Origin: Candidatus Acetothermia bacterium
Lineage (GTDB): Bacteria; Bipolaricaulota; Bipolaricaulia; UBA7950
DNA length: 8,103 nucleotides
Assembly (NCBI GenBank): GCA_003535305.1
Contig: DOHL01000124.1
Coordinates: 3,261-11,363, forward strand
Direction: 5' to 3'
Shown here: one piece after another, positions 1-4,620 of the stretch
Position numbering within the stretch: the stretch's first letter is position 1
How the letters are laid out: every line of letters starts with the position of its first letter
The notes under the pieces: model-generated
The model's input: the letters and a program-made list of their open reading frames with translations, nothing else
Database searches by the model: none
What the model was told of the DNA's origin: nothing
Translations under genes and position numbers: made by a program

Positions 1-68
1 TTAGGCACATTTTGCTTGGCGGCTGGAAAGGAAGTGATCGTAAGGCAAAGTTTAACTCTGCGTTAGGT
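1..68 (+). other. right half of an integron attC site (partial, window edge)
   Basis: The segment ends in GTTAGGT (62-68), which fits the GTTRRRY core (R') cut by integron integrases. Just before it is TTTAACTCTGC (51-61), resembling the TTAACTC-type L' arm of many attC sites. A toxin-antitoxin operon starts 30 bp later, as expected for the first gene of a cassette. No complementary left arm is visible in 1-47, so the site must be longer than 68 bp with its left half outside the window, or it is a decayed remnant. TTAGGC at position 1 is also core-like. The assignment leans on the better attC sites further right. Confidence 0.4.
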
Positions 69-80
69 ATATCAATCTGG

Positions 81-87
81 AAGGAGG
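81..87 (+). promoter_or_regulatory. Shine-Dalgarno site deciding the antitoxin start
   Basis: AAGGAGG is a near-perfect ribosome binding site. It sits 10 nt before the ATG at 98 and only 1 nt before the upstream in-frame TTG at 89. The ATG is therefore the start, and the longer reading frame from TTG is rejected. Confidence 0.75.
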
Positions 88-97
88 TTTGAGAATA

Positions 98-286
98 ATG
101 CAGACTACCAATGTCAAACAGGAAGCATACCAGTTGTTGAAGAAGTTGCCTGAGAACGCAACATGGGATGACTTGATGTATGAAATTTATGTTCGGCAGG
201 CCATCGAAGCAGGGCTTGAGGATAGCAAAGCTGGTCGAACTATTGATGTAAGAGAGGTTCGTGCCAAGTTCGGGCTGTCAAAGTGA
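98..286 (+). CDS. antitoxin of a ParE/RelE-type toxin-antitoxin module
   Basis: This 62-residue acidic/basic mixed protein starts at an ATG behind a strong Shine-Dalgarno site. The body reads LPENATWDDLMYEIYVRQ (about 17-34), then EAGLEDSKAGR (37-47) and VREVRAKFGL (51-60). I recognise this pattern from small addiction-module components encoded directly before ParE-like toxins. By family knowledge it should bind and neutralise the toxin at 283-570 and may repress its own operon. I do not see a clear separate DNA-binding domain. Its stop codon overlaps the toxin start by 4 bases (GTGA), indicating translational coupling. Toxin-antitoxin pairs are common integron-cassette cargo and are thought to stabilise arrays. 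The exact antitoxin family is uncertain. Confidence 0.8.
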   Translation: MQTTNVKQEAYQLLKKLPENATWDDLMYEIYVRQAIEAGLEDSKAGRTIDVREVRAKFGLSK

Positions 287-570
287 GAGTACATTGGACA
301 GACACAGCAGTAGAACATCTATTATCAATCTATGAGTATATCGCACAAGACTCACCCGTGTATGCTCAACGAATGATTGATAGATTGACTCGGCGTTCAG
401 AACAGATTGCAACTTTTCTTCTGTCGAGACGCATGGTGCCAGAGTATGAAGCAGATGATATACGCGAAATGATAGAGAAACCATATCGGATTATTTACCG
501 TATAAAGCCAGACCAAGTGGATATTTTGGCGGCAGTGCATAGTGCACAGATGTTGTCTTCAAAGCTGTAA
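283..570 (+). CDS. ParE/RelE-superfamily toxin (plasmid-stabilisation type)
   Basis: This 95-residue protein has the length and layout of ParE/RelE toxins. An N-terminal strand and helix (HWTDTAVEHLLSIYEYIA, about 4-21) is followed by a second helix (YAQRMIDRLTRRSEQI, 27-42). The C-terminal sheet has KPYRIIYRI (66-74) and VDILAAVHSAQ (79-89), both typical of ParE. ParE members usually poison DNA gyrase and RelE members cleave mRNA on the ribosome; the sequence alone does not decide, though the C-terminal motif looks more ParE-like. Translation begins at a GTG embedded in the antitoxin stop (GTGA overlap), so production depends on antitoxin translation. An attC-like element follows 13 bp after the stop, suggesting that the pair moves as one cassette. 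Confidence 0.85.
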   Translation: MRVHWTDTAVEHLLSIYEYIAQDSPVYAQRMIDRLTRRSEQIATFLLSRRMVPEYEADDIREMIEKPYRIIYRIKPDQVDILAAVHSAQMLSSKL

Positions 571-581
571 ATAGAGGAGAT

Positions 582-671
582 ATGCCTAACAAATCGTTGC
601 AGCGGACGCGCTCATCGCGCGTCGCTGAGCTCCGCCATTATCTCCCAAGAAATGACGATACGAGATTCTAA
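582..671 (+). CDS. possible 29-codon leader peptide read through the attC
   Basis: An ATG at 582 follows AGAGGAG (573-579) closely; the 2-3 nt gap is shorter than ideal. It opens a 29-codon frame running through the attC-like element and ending in TAA at 669-671. The last base of that stop is the first base of the radical SAM ATG (TAATG). The peptide is basic and starts MPNKSLQRTRSS, the kind of sequence produced when attC DNA is translated, so it is unlikely to be a conserved protein. Its likely role, if real, is to carry ribosomes onto the following gene, which has no good ribosome binding site of its own. Chance occurrence is possible. Confidence 0.35.
   Translation: MPNKSLQRTRSSRVAELRHYLPRNDDTRF
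584..643 (+). other. attC-like recombination site of the toxin-antitoxin cassette
   Basis: The left core GCCTAAC (584-590) is a perfect RYYYAAC box. An inner hairpin follows: CAGC (600-603) pairs with GCTG (624-627), G604 is left unpaired, and GACGCGC (605-611) pairs with GCGCGTC (617-623) around a 5-nt loop. One-sided unpaired bases are characteristic of attC folding. The expected right core lies at 637-643 but reads ATTATCT instead of GTTRRRY, and the outer arms pair poorly. The 60-bp span equals that of classical short attC sites. I read it as a real site whose right side has decayed or been replaced at a junction. Confidence 0.6.
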
Positions 672-1756
672 TGCCCAAGATTGACAGAGAACAGATAGGT
701 GTGGCCTTCGACATGCAAGGTTGCCCAAATCGGTGCCGACACTGCTACCTTGGCCTCGGTAGTAATCGTGGGCTCGCAGAGTCGGACGTTCACTGGGGCG
801 TCTCCCGGTTCCGCGACTTTATTTGCAGGACAAACACGCCCATTAAGAAGCTCTCGGTCGCCACATGGTTCCGTGAGCCCGACTACGGTGACAATTACCG
901 ACAGCTTTATGAGCTGGAATCCGAACTGGGTGATGGGAGCCCGAATCGCTACGAATTGCTCAGCGTATGGCGACTCGCACGTGATAGGACTTATGCCGAT
1001 TGGGCTAGATCCGTCGGGCCGAACATGTGCCAGATATCTCTTGCAGGGATGAAGGAAGCGACCGATTGGTTTTACCGTCGGAAGGGAGCATTCGATGACG
1101 CCCTCGCTGCCACGGAACGGCTGCTTGACGCCGGGATGAAACCGCGGTGGCAGCTGTTCCTGACGACGAAACTTCTCCCGGATATCAATAAGGTCCTTAG
1201 ACTCGTCGAAGAGCTTCGTTTGCGGGATCGGGTTCAAGAGGTCGGTGGTGAGTTCCAGATGTTCATGCATTCCCCCGGTCCGGAACATGAGGGCCGGAAG
1301 ATCGAGGAATTTCGGCCCACAGCCGATCAGGTCATGGGCCTGCCCGAAGCAATTCTTCAAGCATCGCGCGAGCACTTCGGGCGACATGTTCTCTGGCAGA
1401 CCGAAGCAACTTTGTGTTCCGAAATCATCGATGACAACGCGCCTGAGAAGCGAGCGGATCCTTTGCCGGAGGCCCTCTGGTTCCTTATCCGCAGCAATTG
1501 GGATGTTTTTGCCAACATTGGCACTCTTGAGCCCTGGTGGTGTCTCGGAAACATGAAGGAAGATTCAGTGGAATCAATGATTCGCAGGTTCGAGGGGGAC
1601 GACGTGCTGGGTCTTCAGGTCCTGTTTCACAAGTCGAGCACCGAACTCGTCGAGCATTACGGCGATCCGACATGCCGGAAGATCTACTCGGACAAGGGAG
1701 ACTTGCTCTCTCTGTACAGGGGAAAGCATTGTGAAAGGGAATGGAACAAGCGATAA
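671..1756 (+). CDS. radical SAM enzyme with extra C-terminal cysteines, substrate unknown
   Basis: This 361-residue protein has the radical SAM iron-sulfur signature CPNRCRHCY (18-26), with C18, C22 and C25 in CX3CX2C spacing, shortly after the first strand. The family uses a 4Fe-4S cluster to cleave S-adenosylmethionine and start radical chemistry. Further cysteines at 120, 249, 291, 335 and 354, with WWCLGN (289-294) followed by DSVESMI (298-304), resemble the layout of SPASM/twitch-type auxiliary cluster domains; that is inference. Such domains are common in enzymes that modify peptides or other enzymes, but no small precursor peptide is evident nearby. The gene is visibly GC-richer than the next cassette. 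The ATG at 671 has no clear Shine-Dalgarno site and overlaps the stop of a possible leader frame. The 3' end runs into a shortened attC-like element. Confidence 0.85.
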   Translation: MPKIDREQIGVAFDMQGCPNRCRHCYLGLGSNRGLAESDVHWGVSRFRDFICRTNTPIKKLSVATWFREPDYGDNYRQLYELESELGDGSPNRYELLSVWRLARDRTYADWARSVGPNMCQISLAGMKEATDWFYRRKGAFDDALAATERLLDAGMKPRWQLFLTTKLLPDINKVLRLVEELRLRDRVQEVGGEFQMFMHSPGPEHEGRKIEEFRPTADQVMGLPEAILQASREHFGRHVLWQTEATLCSEIIDDNAPEKRADPLPEALWFLIRSNWDVFANIGTLEPWWCLGNMKEDSVESMIRRFEGDDVLGLQVLFHKSSTELVEHYGDPTCRKIYSDKGDLLSLYRGKHCEREWNKR

Positions 1757-1782
1757 CAAGCTGGATGCACGCGACGTTCGGC
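1742..1782 (+). other. shortened, degenerate attC-like site of the radical SAM cassette
   Basis: The right end GACGTTCGGC (1773-1782) closely matches GACGTTGGGC at the better site (3289-3298), one base off the GTTRRRY core. Left-core-like AAC boxes occur at 1745-1747 and 1755-1757, followed by AAGCTGGATGC. The span is only about 41 bp with no good stem, so internal sequence seems lost. The stop codon of the radical SAM gene (1754-1756) lies inside, the same placement as in the two cassettes to the right. Confidence 0.35.
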
Positions 1783-1795
1783 TAAAGGATAAGAG

Positions 1796-1993
1796 ATGAA
1801 AAAAATAGAAGAAAATTACCAACGCATAACGGATGATAAGCGTTTATTCGATATCCGCTTCTGGCAATCTCAAGGAGATATCGCTATTTTTGAGGCAGTA
1901 ACGAATATACTAAATGATTATTTTTTGATTCGAGGGAAAAATGCTGACGAGTCCAGACTTCAAAGAACTATTGAAAATTTTCGAAAAACATAA
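1796..1993 (+). CDS. small conserved-looking partner protein of the nucleotidyltransferase
   Basis: This 65-residue protein has a good ribosome binding site (AAAGGA at 1784-1789, 6 nt before the ATG). It contains FDIRFWQSQGDIAIFEAV (18-35) and ends with RLQRTIENFRK (54-64). I recognise this only as the sort of small protein found just before DUF6036-like nucleotidyltransferases; I cannot assign a domain. It has no signal peptide or membrane segment and is predicted mainly helical. Its last 53 bases overlap the start of the next gene in another frame, so the two are almost certainly translated together. By analogy with two-gene toxin-antitoxin or abortive-infection modules, it may be the regulatory partner of the transferase; this is inference. 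Confidence 0.65.
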   Translation: MKKIEENYQRITDDKRLFDIRFWQSQGDIAIFEAVTNILNDYFLIRGKNADESRLQRTIENFRKT

Positions 1994-2414
1994 AATTCGC
2001 TATCTTGTAGTTGGCGGATACGCAGTAATGAAATACACCGAGCCACGATTTACGAAAGATCTTGATCTGTTTATAGCAACTGATCCCGATAACGCAAATG
2101 GTGTGTATGTGGCATTGAAGGAATTTGGAGCACCACTGCAAAATCTTACTCCAGATGATTTTACGCGCAAAGGCCATTTCTATCAGATGGGAAGAGCACC
2201 TTTGCGGGTTGATATTATGATGTCGATTTCAGGAATCGAGTTTGATAAGGCATGGGAAAATCGTGAAGTTGTTGAATTAGATAATCTTAAGGTATATTTC
2301 ATTTCACGATCCGACCTTATCCGAACGAAAGAAGCGAGCGCAAGACCACAAGATAAGATCGATGTTGATAAACTCAAAAAAGCCGAACAATTGGATGCGC
2401 TTGACGACAAATAG
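1941..2414 (+). CDS. DUF6036-like nucleotidyltransferase (Pol beta / MNT superfamily)
   Basis: This 157-residue protein carries the nucleotidyltransferase core. YLVVGGYAVMKY (21-32) holds the GG turn, PRFTKDLDLFI (35-45) supplies two metal-binding aspartates (D40, D42), and LRVDIM (88-93) supplies the third (D91). A C-terminal RPQDKIDVDKL (135-145) matches the RPKD-type ending of the DUF6036/AbiEii-like group. Such proteins transfer a nucleotide to RNA or protein, and several act as toxins or phage-defence effectors. The target here cannot be read. The ATG at 1941 is supported by GAGGGAAAA just upstream and by the family's usual N-terminus, even though it overlaps the upstream gene by 53 bases. 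The gene is visibly AT-richer than the radical SAM cassette. Its last ten codons lie in an attC-like element. Confidence 0.8.
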   Translation: MLTSPDFKELLKIFEKHKIRYLVVGGYAVMKYTEPRFTKDLDLFIATDPDNANGVYVALKEFGAPLQNLTPDDFTRKGHFYQMGRAPLRVDIMMSISGIEFDKAWENREVVELDNLKVYFISRSDLIRTKEASARPQDKIDVDKLKKAEQLDALDDK

Positions 2415-2439
2415 CGCGCCGCTTCGCTTTGCGTTATTT
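2382..2439 (+). other. degenerate attC-like site overlapping the nucleotidyltransferase end
   Basis: The left core-like box GCCGAAC (2382-2388) and the right core-like GTTATTT (2433-2439) bound a 58-bp element. Its right arm GCCGCTTCGCTTTGCGTT (2418-2435) aligns with GCCGCTCAGCTTTGACGTT at the clear attC (3276-3294). The left half (AACAATTGGATGCGCTTGACG) resembles a left arm but pairs poorly with the right. The stop codon lies inside, as at the neighbouring site. I judge this a decayed attC marking the end of the nucleotidyltransferase cassette. Confidence 0.45.
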
Positions 2440-2474
2440 ATTGCAAGTGATCCAGAGCGCTCGCCACAAGAAAA

Positions 2475-3290
2475 ATGATGAATAAGATCCATCTTGAAAA
2501 CAAGAAATATTGGGATGCTGCGGCTAAGCTCTGGGCAAAAGGGGCAGACAGTCGCGGAACATGGAAGCGGTGCTCTCAGGAACCACACCTTGTCTTGTGT
2601 GACAAGGAACTTGAGTACCTTTCCGATGTCTGTGGTAAGCGTGTTTGCGTATTGGGTAGCGGAGATAATGAAGTCGTCTTTGCTCTGGCAGGTCTCGGTA
2701 GTGTGGTGACCTCTGTAGATATCTCGCAGAACCAGCTGGATATTGCAGAGGAGCGCGCCAAAGAATTGGGGTTTTCCATTTCATTTGTCCAAGCAGATGT
2801 CACCGACCTCTCGACATTCGAGTGTGGCTGCTTTGACGTCGTATATACTGGGGGACATGTTGTAGTATGGGTTACTGATCTACAGACCTACTATTTAGAA
2901 GCCGTGCGTATCCTTAAACCGGGTGGTTTGCTTATCGTAAACGAGTACCATCCGTTTCGGAGAATATGGAAGGAGTCGCAGGATACTTTGATTGTGGAGA
3001 GTTCCTATTTTAAGCGAGGGCCGTTCGAGTATGACTTGTCCGAAGACATTCTGGGGAAGAAACCCGGAGCGCTCAAATCCTACGAGTTCCATTGGACAGT
3101 TGGCGACTACATTAGTGCCGTCATGAAGACAGACTGCCATCTCCTGCTCATTCATGAACATGGCGAAGAAGTGGCTGACTGGGAAGGAGCGCCTCTTCAG
3201 GGACTGCCGGAGTTCCTTCTCATTATTGCAAGGAAGAATGTCGAACAAAGCGCTGGAGCGGACAGCGAAGATGTCGCCGCTCAGCTTTGA
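2475..3290 (+). CDS. class I SAM-dependent methyltransferase
   Basis: This 271-residue protein has the Rossmann methyltransferase fold. Motif I is VCVLGSGDNEVVFALAGLG (57-75), binding the methionine part of SAM. The acidic end of strand 2 is SVDIS with D82, which should bind the ribose. FVQADVTDL (104-112) supplies the adenine-contacting acid, and LKPGG (147-151) is the post-motif turn. The N-terminal YWDAAAKLW and the C-terminal half resemble generic type 11 small-molecule methyltransferases; the substrate is unknown. The start is ATG 2475 or the adjacent ATG 2478, and neither has a strong ribosome binding site (only purine-rich AAGAAAAA). About the last 16 residues (from 256) are encoded by the attC, so the natural C-terminus probably ends near IIARKN and the tail is an attC-derived addition. 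Confidence 0.85.
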   Translation: MMNKIHLENKKYWDAAAKLWAKGADSRGTWKRCSQEPHLVLCDKELEYLSDVCGKRVCVLGSGDNEVVFALAGLGSVVTSVDISQNQLDIAEERAKELGFSISFVQADVTDLSTFECGCFDVVYTGGHVVVWVTDLQTYYLEAVRILKPGGLLIVNEYHPFRRIWKESQDTLIVESSYFKRGPFEYDLSEDILGKKPGALKSYEFHWTVGDYISAVMKTDCHLLLIHEHGEEVADWEGAPLQGLPEFLLIIARKNVEQSAGADSEDVAAQL

Positions 3291-3298
3291 CGTTGGGC
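3240..3298 (+). other. attC recombination site of the methyltransferase cassette (best preserved)
   Basis: This 59-bp imperfect inverted repeat has a left core GTCGAAC (3240-3246) and a right core GTTGGGC (3292-3298, a perfect GTTRRRY). Between them AAAGC (3247-3251) pairs with GCTTT (3284-3288), and GAGCGG (3256-3261) pairs with CCGCTC (3277-3282). The GCTG stretch at 3252-3255 is opposed by a single A, giving the one-sided unpaired bases that direct strand choice by the integrase. Size, order of parts and position at the 3' end of a gene all fit an integron attC. Confidence 0.75.
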
Positions 3299-3320
3299 GG
3301 TGTAGAAAAAGAGGAATCAC

Positions 3321-3458
3321 ACGGCAATAAAGAAAACAAACGGTGCTAATCTCGGCTTTGAGAACCAAATGTGGGCTGCTGCCGACAAGCTCCGGGGACA
3401 CATGGACGCCTCCGAATACAAGCATGTCGCACTCGGATTGATTTTTCTGAAATACATT
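3321..3458 (+). pseudogene. hsdM: hsdM fragment (type I restriction-modification methyltransferase N-terminus)
   Basis: Reading from 3321 in one frame gives KKTNGANLGFENQMWAAADK, then LRGHMDASEYKHVALGLIFLKYI across 3390-3458. This is the conserved N-terminus of HsdM, the N6-adenine methyltransferase subunit of type I systems. Only about 46 of the usual ~500 codons remain: similarity stops after KYI, and no catalytic motif (NPPF/Y) is present. The expected start codon is ACG at 3321, with a suitable AGAGG at 3310-3314 upstream and a stop (TAG 3303) before it, so the ATG seems to have mutated. The frame stays open to 3599 but the rest is not HsdM. The fragment begins 22 bp after the last attC, so it is debris of an inserted or deleted restriction locus. 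Confidence 0.7.
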
Positions 3459-3543
3459 CAGGAATTGCAGAAACGCCCCGAACAGCAAACGCTAACGCGT
3501 TGCTACAGGGTAAACTGGGTGGGATGGCCGCCCTGCGAGCGGA

Positions 3544-3574
3544 GCCCCGAAGCAGAACAAGTTCGCTACGGGGC
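3544..3574. repeat. strong GC-rich hairpin downstream of tRNA-Leu
   Basis: GCCCCG (3544-3549) pairs with CGGGGC (3569-3574). AGC and GAA-type inner pairs extend the stem to about 12 bp with one mismatch and one bulge, around a CAAG/CTTG loop. On the minus strand it lies 28 bp past the tRNA-Leu 3' end and could stop or protect that transcript, but it has no T-run. It could equally be an end of a lost mobile element. Confidence 0.4.
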
Positions 3575-3580
3575 AGGCAA

Positions 3581-3591
3581 CCAATTCCGCC
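3581..3591. repeat. 11-bp copy of the tRNA-Leu D-arm region
   Basis: CCAATTCCGCC here is identical to 3670-3680, which lies inside the tRNA-Leu gene (GGCGGAATTGG on the tRNA strand). The copies are in the same orientation, 89 bp apart. Direct repeats of a tRNA segment can be att-site scars left by integrating elements, but 11 bp is short and the 5' half of a tRNA is not the usual target. Confidence 0.35.
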
Positions 3592-3602
3592 GAAGTTAGT
3601 TC

Positions 3603-3688
3603 TGGTGCGAAGGGCGGGACTCGAACCCGCACGGGTATTCCCCACTAGCTCCTAAGGCTAGCGCGTCTGCCAATTCCGCCACCTTCGC
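3603..3688 (-). tRNA. tRNA-Leu (anticodon UAG)
   Basis: The minus strand folds into an 86-nt class II tRNA. The acceptor GCGAAGG (5' end at 3688) pairs with CCTTCGC, followed by discriminator A and an encoded CCA (3605-3603). The anticodon stem CTAGC/GCTAG holds the loop CTTAGGA, giving anticodon UAG. A long variable arm typical of tRNA-Leu (TGGGGAATACCCG) precedes the T arm GCGGGTTCGAGTCCCGC. It reads CUA and, by wobble, other CUN codons. It is the last gene of the minus-strand tRNA/rnc group, 121 bp after tRNA-Arg. Confidence 0.96.
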
Positions 3689-3809
3689 AAAGTAGGTGCA
3701 AATGATTACAATGCGCATCGAGTTCGATTGTTGTTCTTGGTCGGTGAGCTTCTGATTGTCGATTTACAACAGAACTCGCGTTTTTGGGATATGGCGAAAG
3801 ATCCTCTTG

Positions 3810-3883
3810 TACGCCCGAGAGGATTCGAACCTCTGGCCTGCGGTTTAGGAAACCGCTGCTCTATCCAGCTGAGCTACGGGCGC
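3810..3883 (-). tRNA. tRNA-Arg (anticodon CCU)
   Basis: This is a 74-nt cloverleaf on the minus strand. The acceptor GCGCCCG (5' end at 3883) pairs with CGGGCGT through a terminal G-U pair. The D arm is GCTCAGCTGGATAGAGC, the anticodon stem GCGGT/ACCGC holds loop TTCCTAA (anticodon CCU, reads AGG), and the T arm is AGAGGTTCGAATCCTCT. CCA is not encoded. It starts 27 bp after the rnc stop on the same strand. Confidence 0.95.
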
Positions 3884-3910
3884 TGATTGTTTTCGATTCC
3901 AGTATAACCG

Positions 3911-4609
3911 TTAGAATTCTTCAAGAATCAGGTATAATTGTTTGGCTGCTGCTTGCTCTGCTTGTTTTTTGCTGCGGCCACGTCCTTTACCGCGATGGCC
4001 GGCAACAGCAATGCGTGCAATGAATCCTTTTTGGTGCTCAAGGGTCTTTTTATCCTCAGAGACGGTGTATATCGGGCGACAATTGAACAGACGTTGTGCC
4101 AGTTCCTGTAATAAGCTCTTATAGTCATTCGTTGCCGACTGTTCGCTCATCACCTCATCGATCTCATCTTTTAATTGCGAGACAACGAACTTTGCTGCTG
4201 CTTGATATCCTCGTTCGAGAAAGATGACTCCGATCAGCGCTTCAAAGGCGTTAGCCAGAGTAGAAGAACGTTTTCGTCCTCCATTTGCTTCTTCACCTTT
4301 ACCCAACCAGAGATAATCCGGTAGGTTTAACTCTATGGCCTTTGCGCATAATACCGGACGGCTGACTACTACTGACTTAGCCTTTGTCAACCTCCCTTCA
4401 TCAGAATCAGGGAACTGGGAAAAGAGATAACTTGTAACAGTTAGCCCGAGAACCGCATCTCCCAAGAACTCCAGGCGTTCGTTCGATCCCCGCTCGTCGC
4501 CATATTCATTTACATATGAACTGTGAAGGAAGGCCAGCTCTAATGCTTCTAAGGAAATTTTGGTGCGTATTCGCTTAGCAAGTGTAGCAAATGATGAGTT
4601 TTTTATCAT
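3911..4609 (-). CDS. rnc: ribonuclease III
   Basis: This 232-residue protein has the full RNase III architecture. The catalytic domain carries the signature NERLEFLGDAVL (43-54; metal ligands E47 and D51) and FEALIGVIFLERGY (122-135; catalytic E123). The C-terminal double-stranded RNA-binding domain starts at DYKSLLQELAQ (162-172) and ends in KKQAEQAAAKQLY (214-226). It cleaves double-stranded RNA, including rRNA precursors, as a dimer. The position equivalent to E. coli Asp114 is Asn120, a substitution I believe occurs in other bacterial family members. I chose the ATG at 4609 because the longer frame reads into tRNA-Gln. Only a weak AAAGA ribosome site precedes it, in an 11-nt gap after the tRNA. 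The tRNAs either side on the same strand suggest a shared transcript. Confidence 0.95.
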   Translation of the reverse strand: MIKNSSFATLAKRIRTKISLEALELAFLHSSYVNEYGDERGSNERLEFLGDAVLGLTVTSYLFSQFPDSDEGRLTKAKSVVVSRPVLCAKAIELNLPDYLWLGKGEEANGGRKRSSTLANAFEALIGVIFLERGYQAAAKFVVSQLKDEIDEVMSEQSATNDYKSLLQELAQRLFNCRPIYTVSEDKKTLEHQKGFIARIAVAGHRGKGRGRSKKQAEQAAAKQLYLILEEF

Positions 4610-4620
4610 TATTAATCTTT

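Noticed and set aside
89..97. TTG start for the antitoxin
   Set aside because: It is only 1 nt from the Shine-Dalgarno site; the ATG at 98 has proper spacing.
668..1387. 239-codon open frame on the minus strand opposite the radical SAM gene
   Set aside because: It is a shadow of a GC-rich gene with clear motifs on the plus strand; its own translation shows no recognisable domain.
2895..3488. 197-codon minus-strand open frame
   Set aside because: It spans the methyltransferase end, the attC and the hsdM remnant, all with plus-strand signatures, and has no motif.
3459..3599. Continuation of the hsdM frame as a real protein
   Set aside because: Similarity to HsdM stops after KYI and the rest runs through a hairpin and the tRNA copy, so the open frame looks accidental.
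3371..3655. Open frames crossing tRNA-Leu, ending in a RAGLEPARV-like peptide
   Set aside because: This peptide is the well-known false product of reading opposite a tRNA T arm; tRNA-Leu explains the sequence.
3784..4023. 79-codon plus-strand frame over tRNA-Arg
   Set aside because: The TPERIRTSGLRFRKPLLYPAELRAL type of peptide is a typical tRNA antisense artefact, and the rest is the rnc complement.
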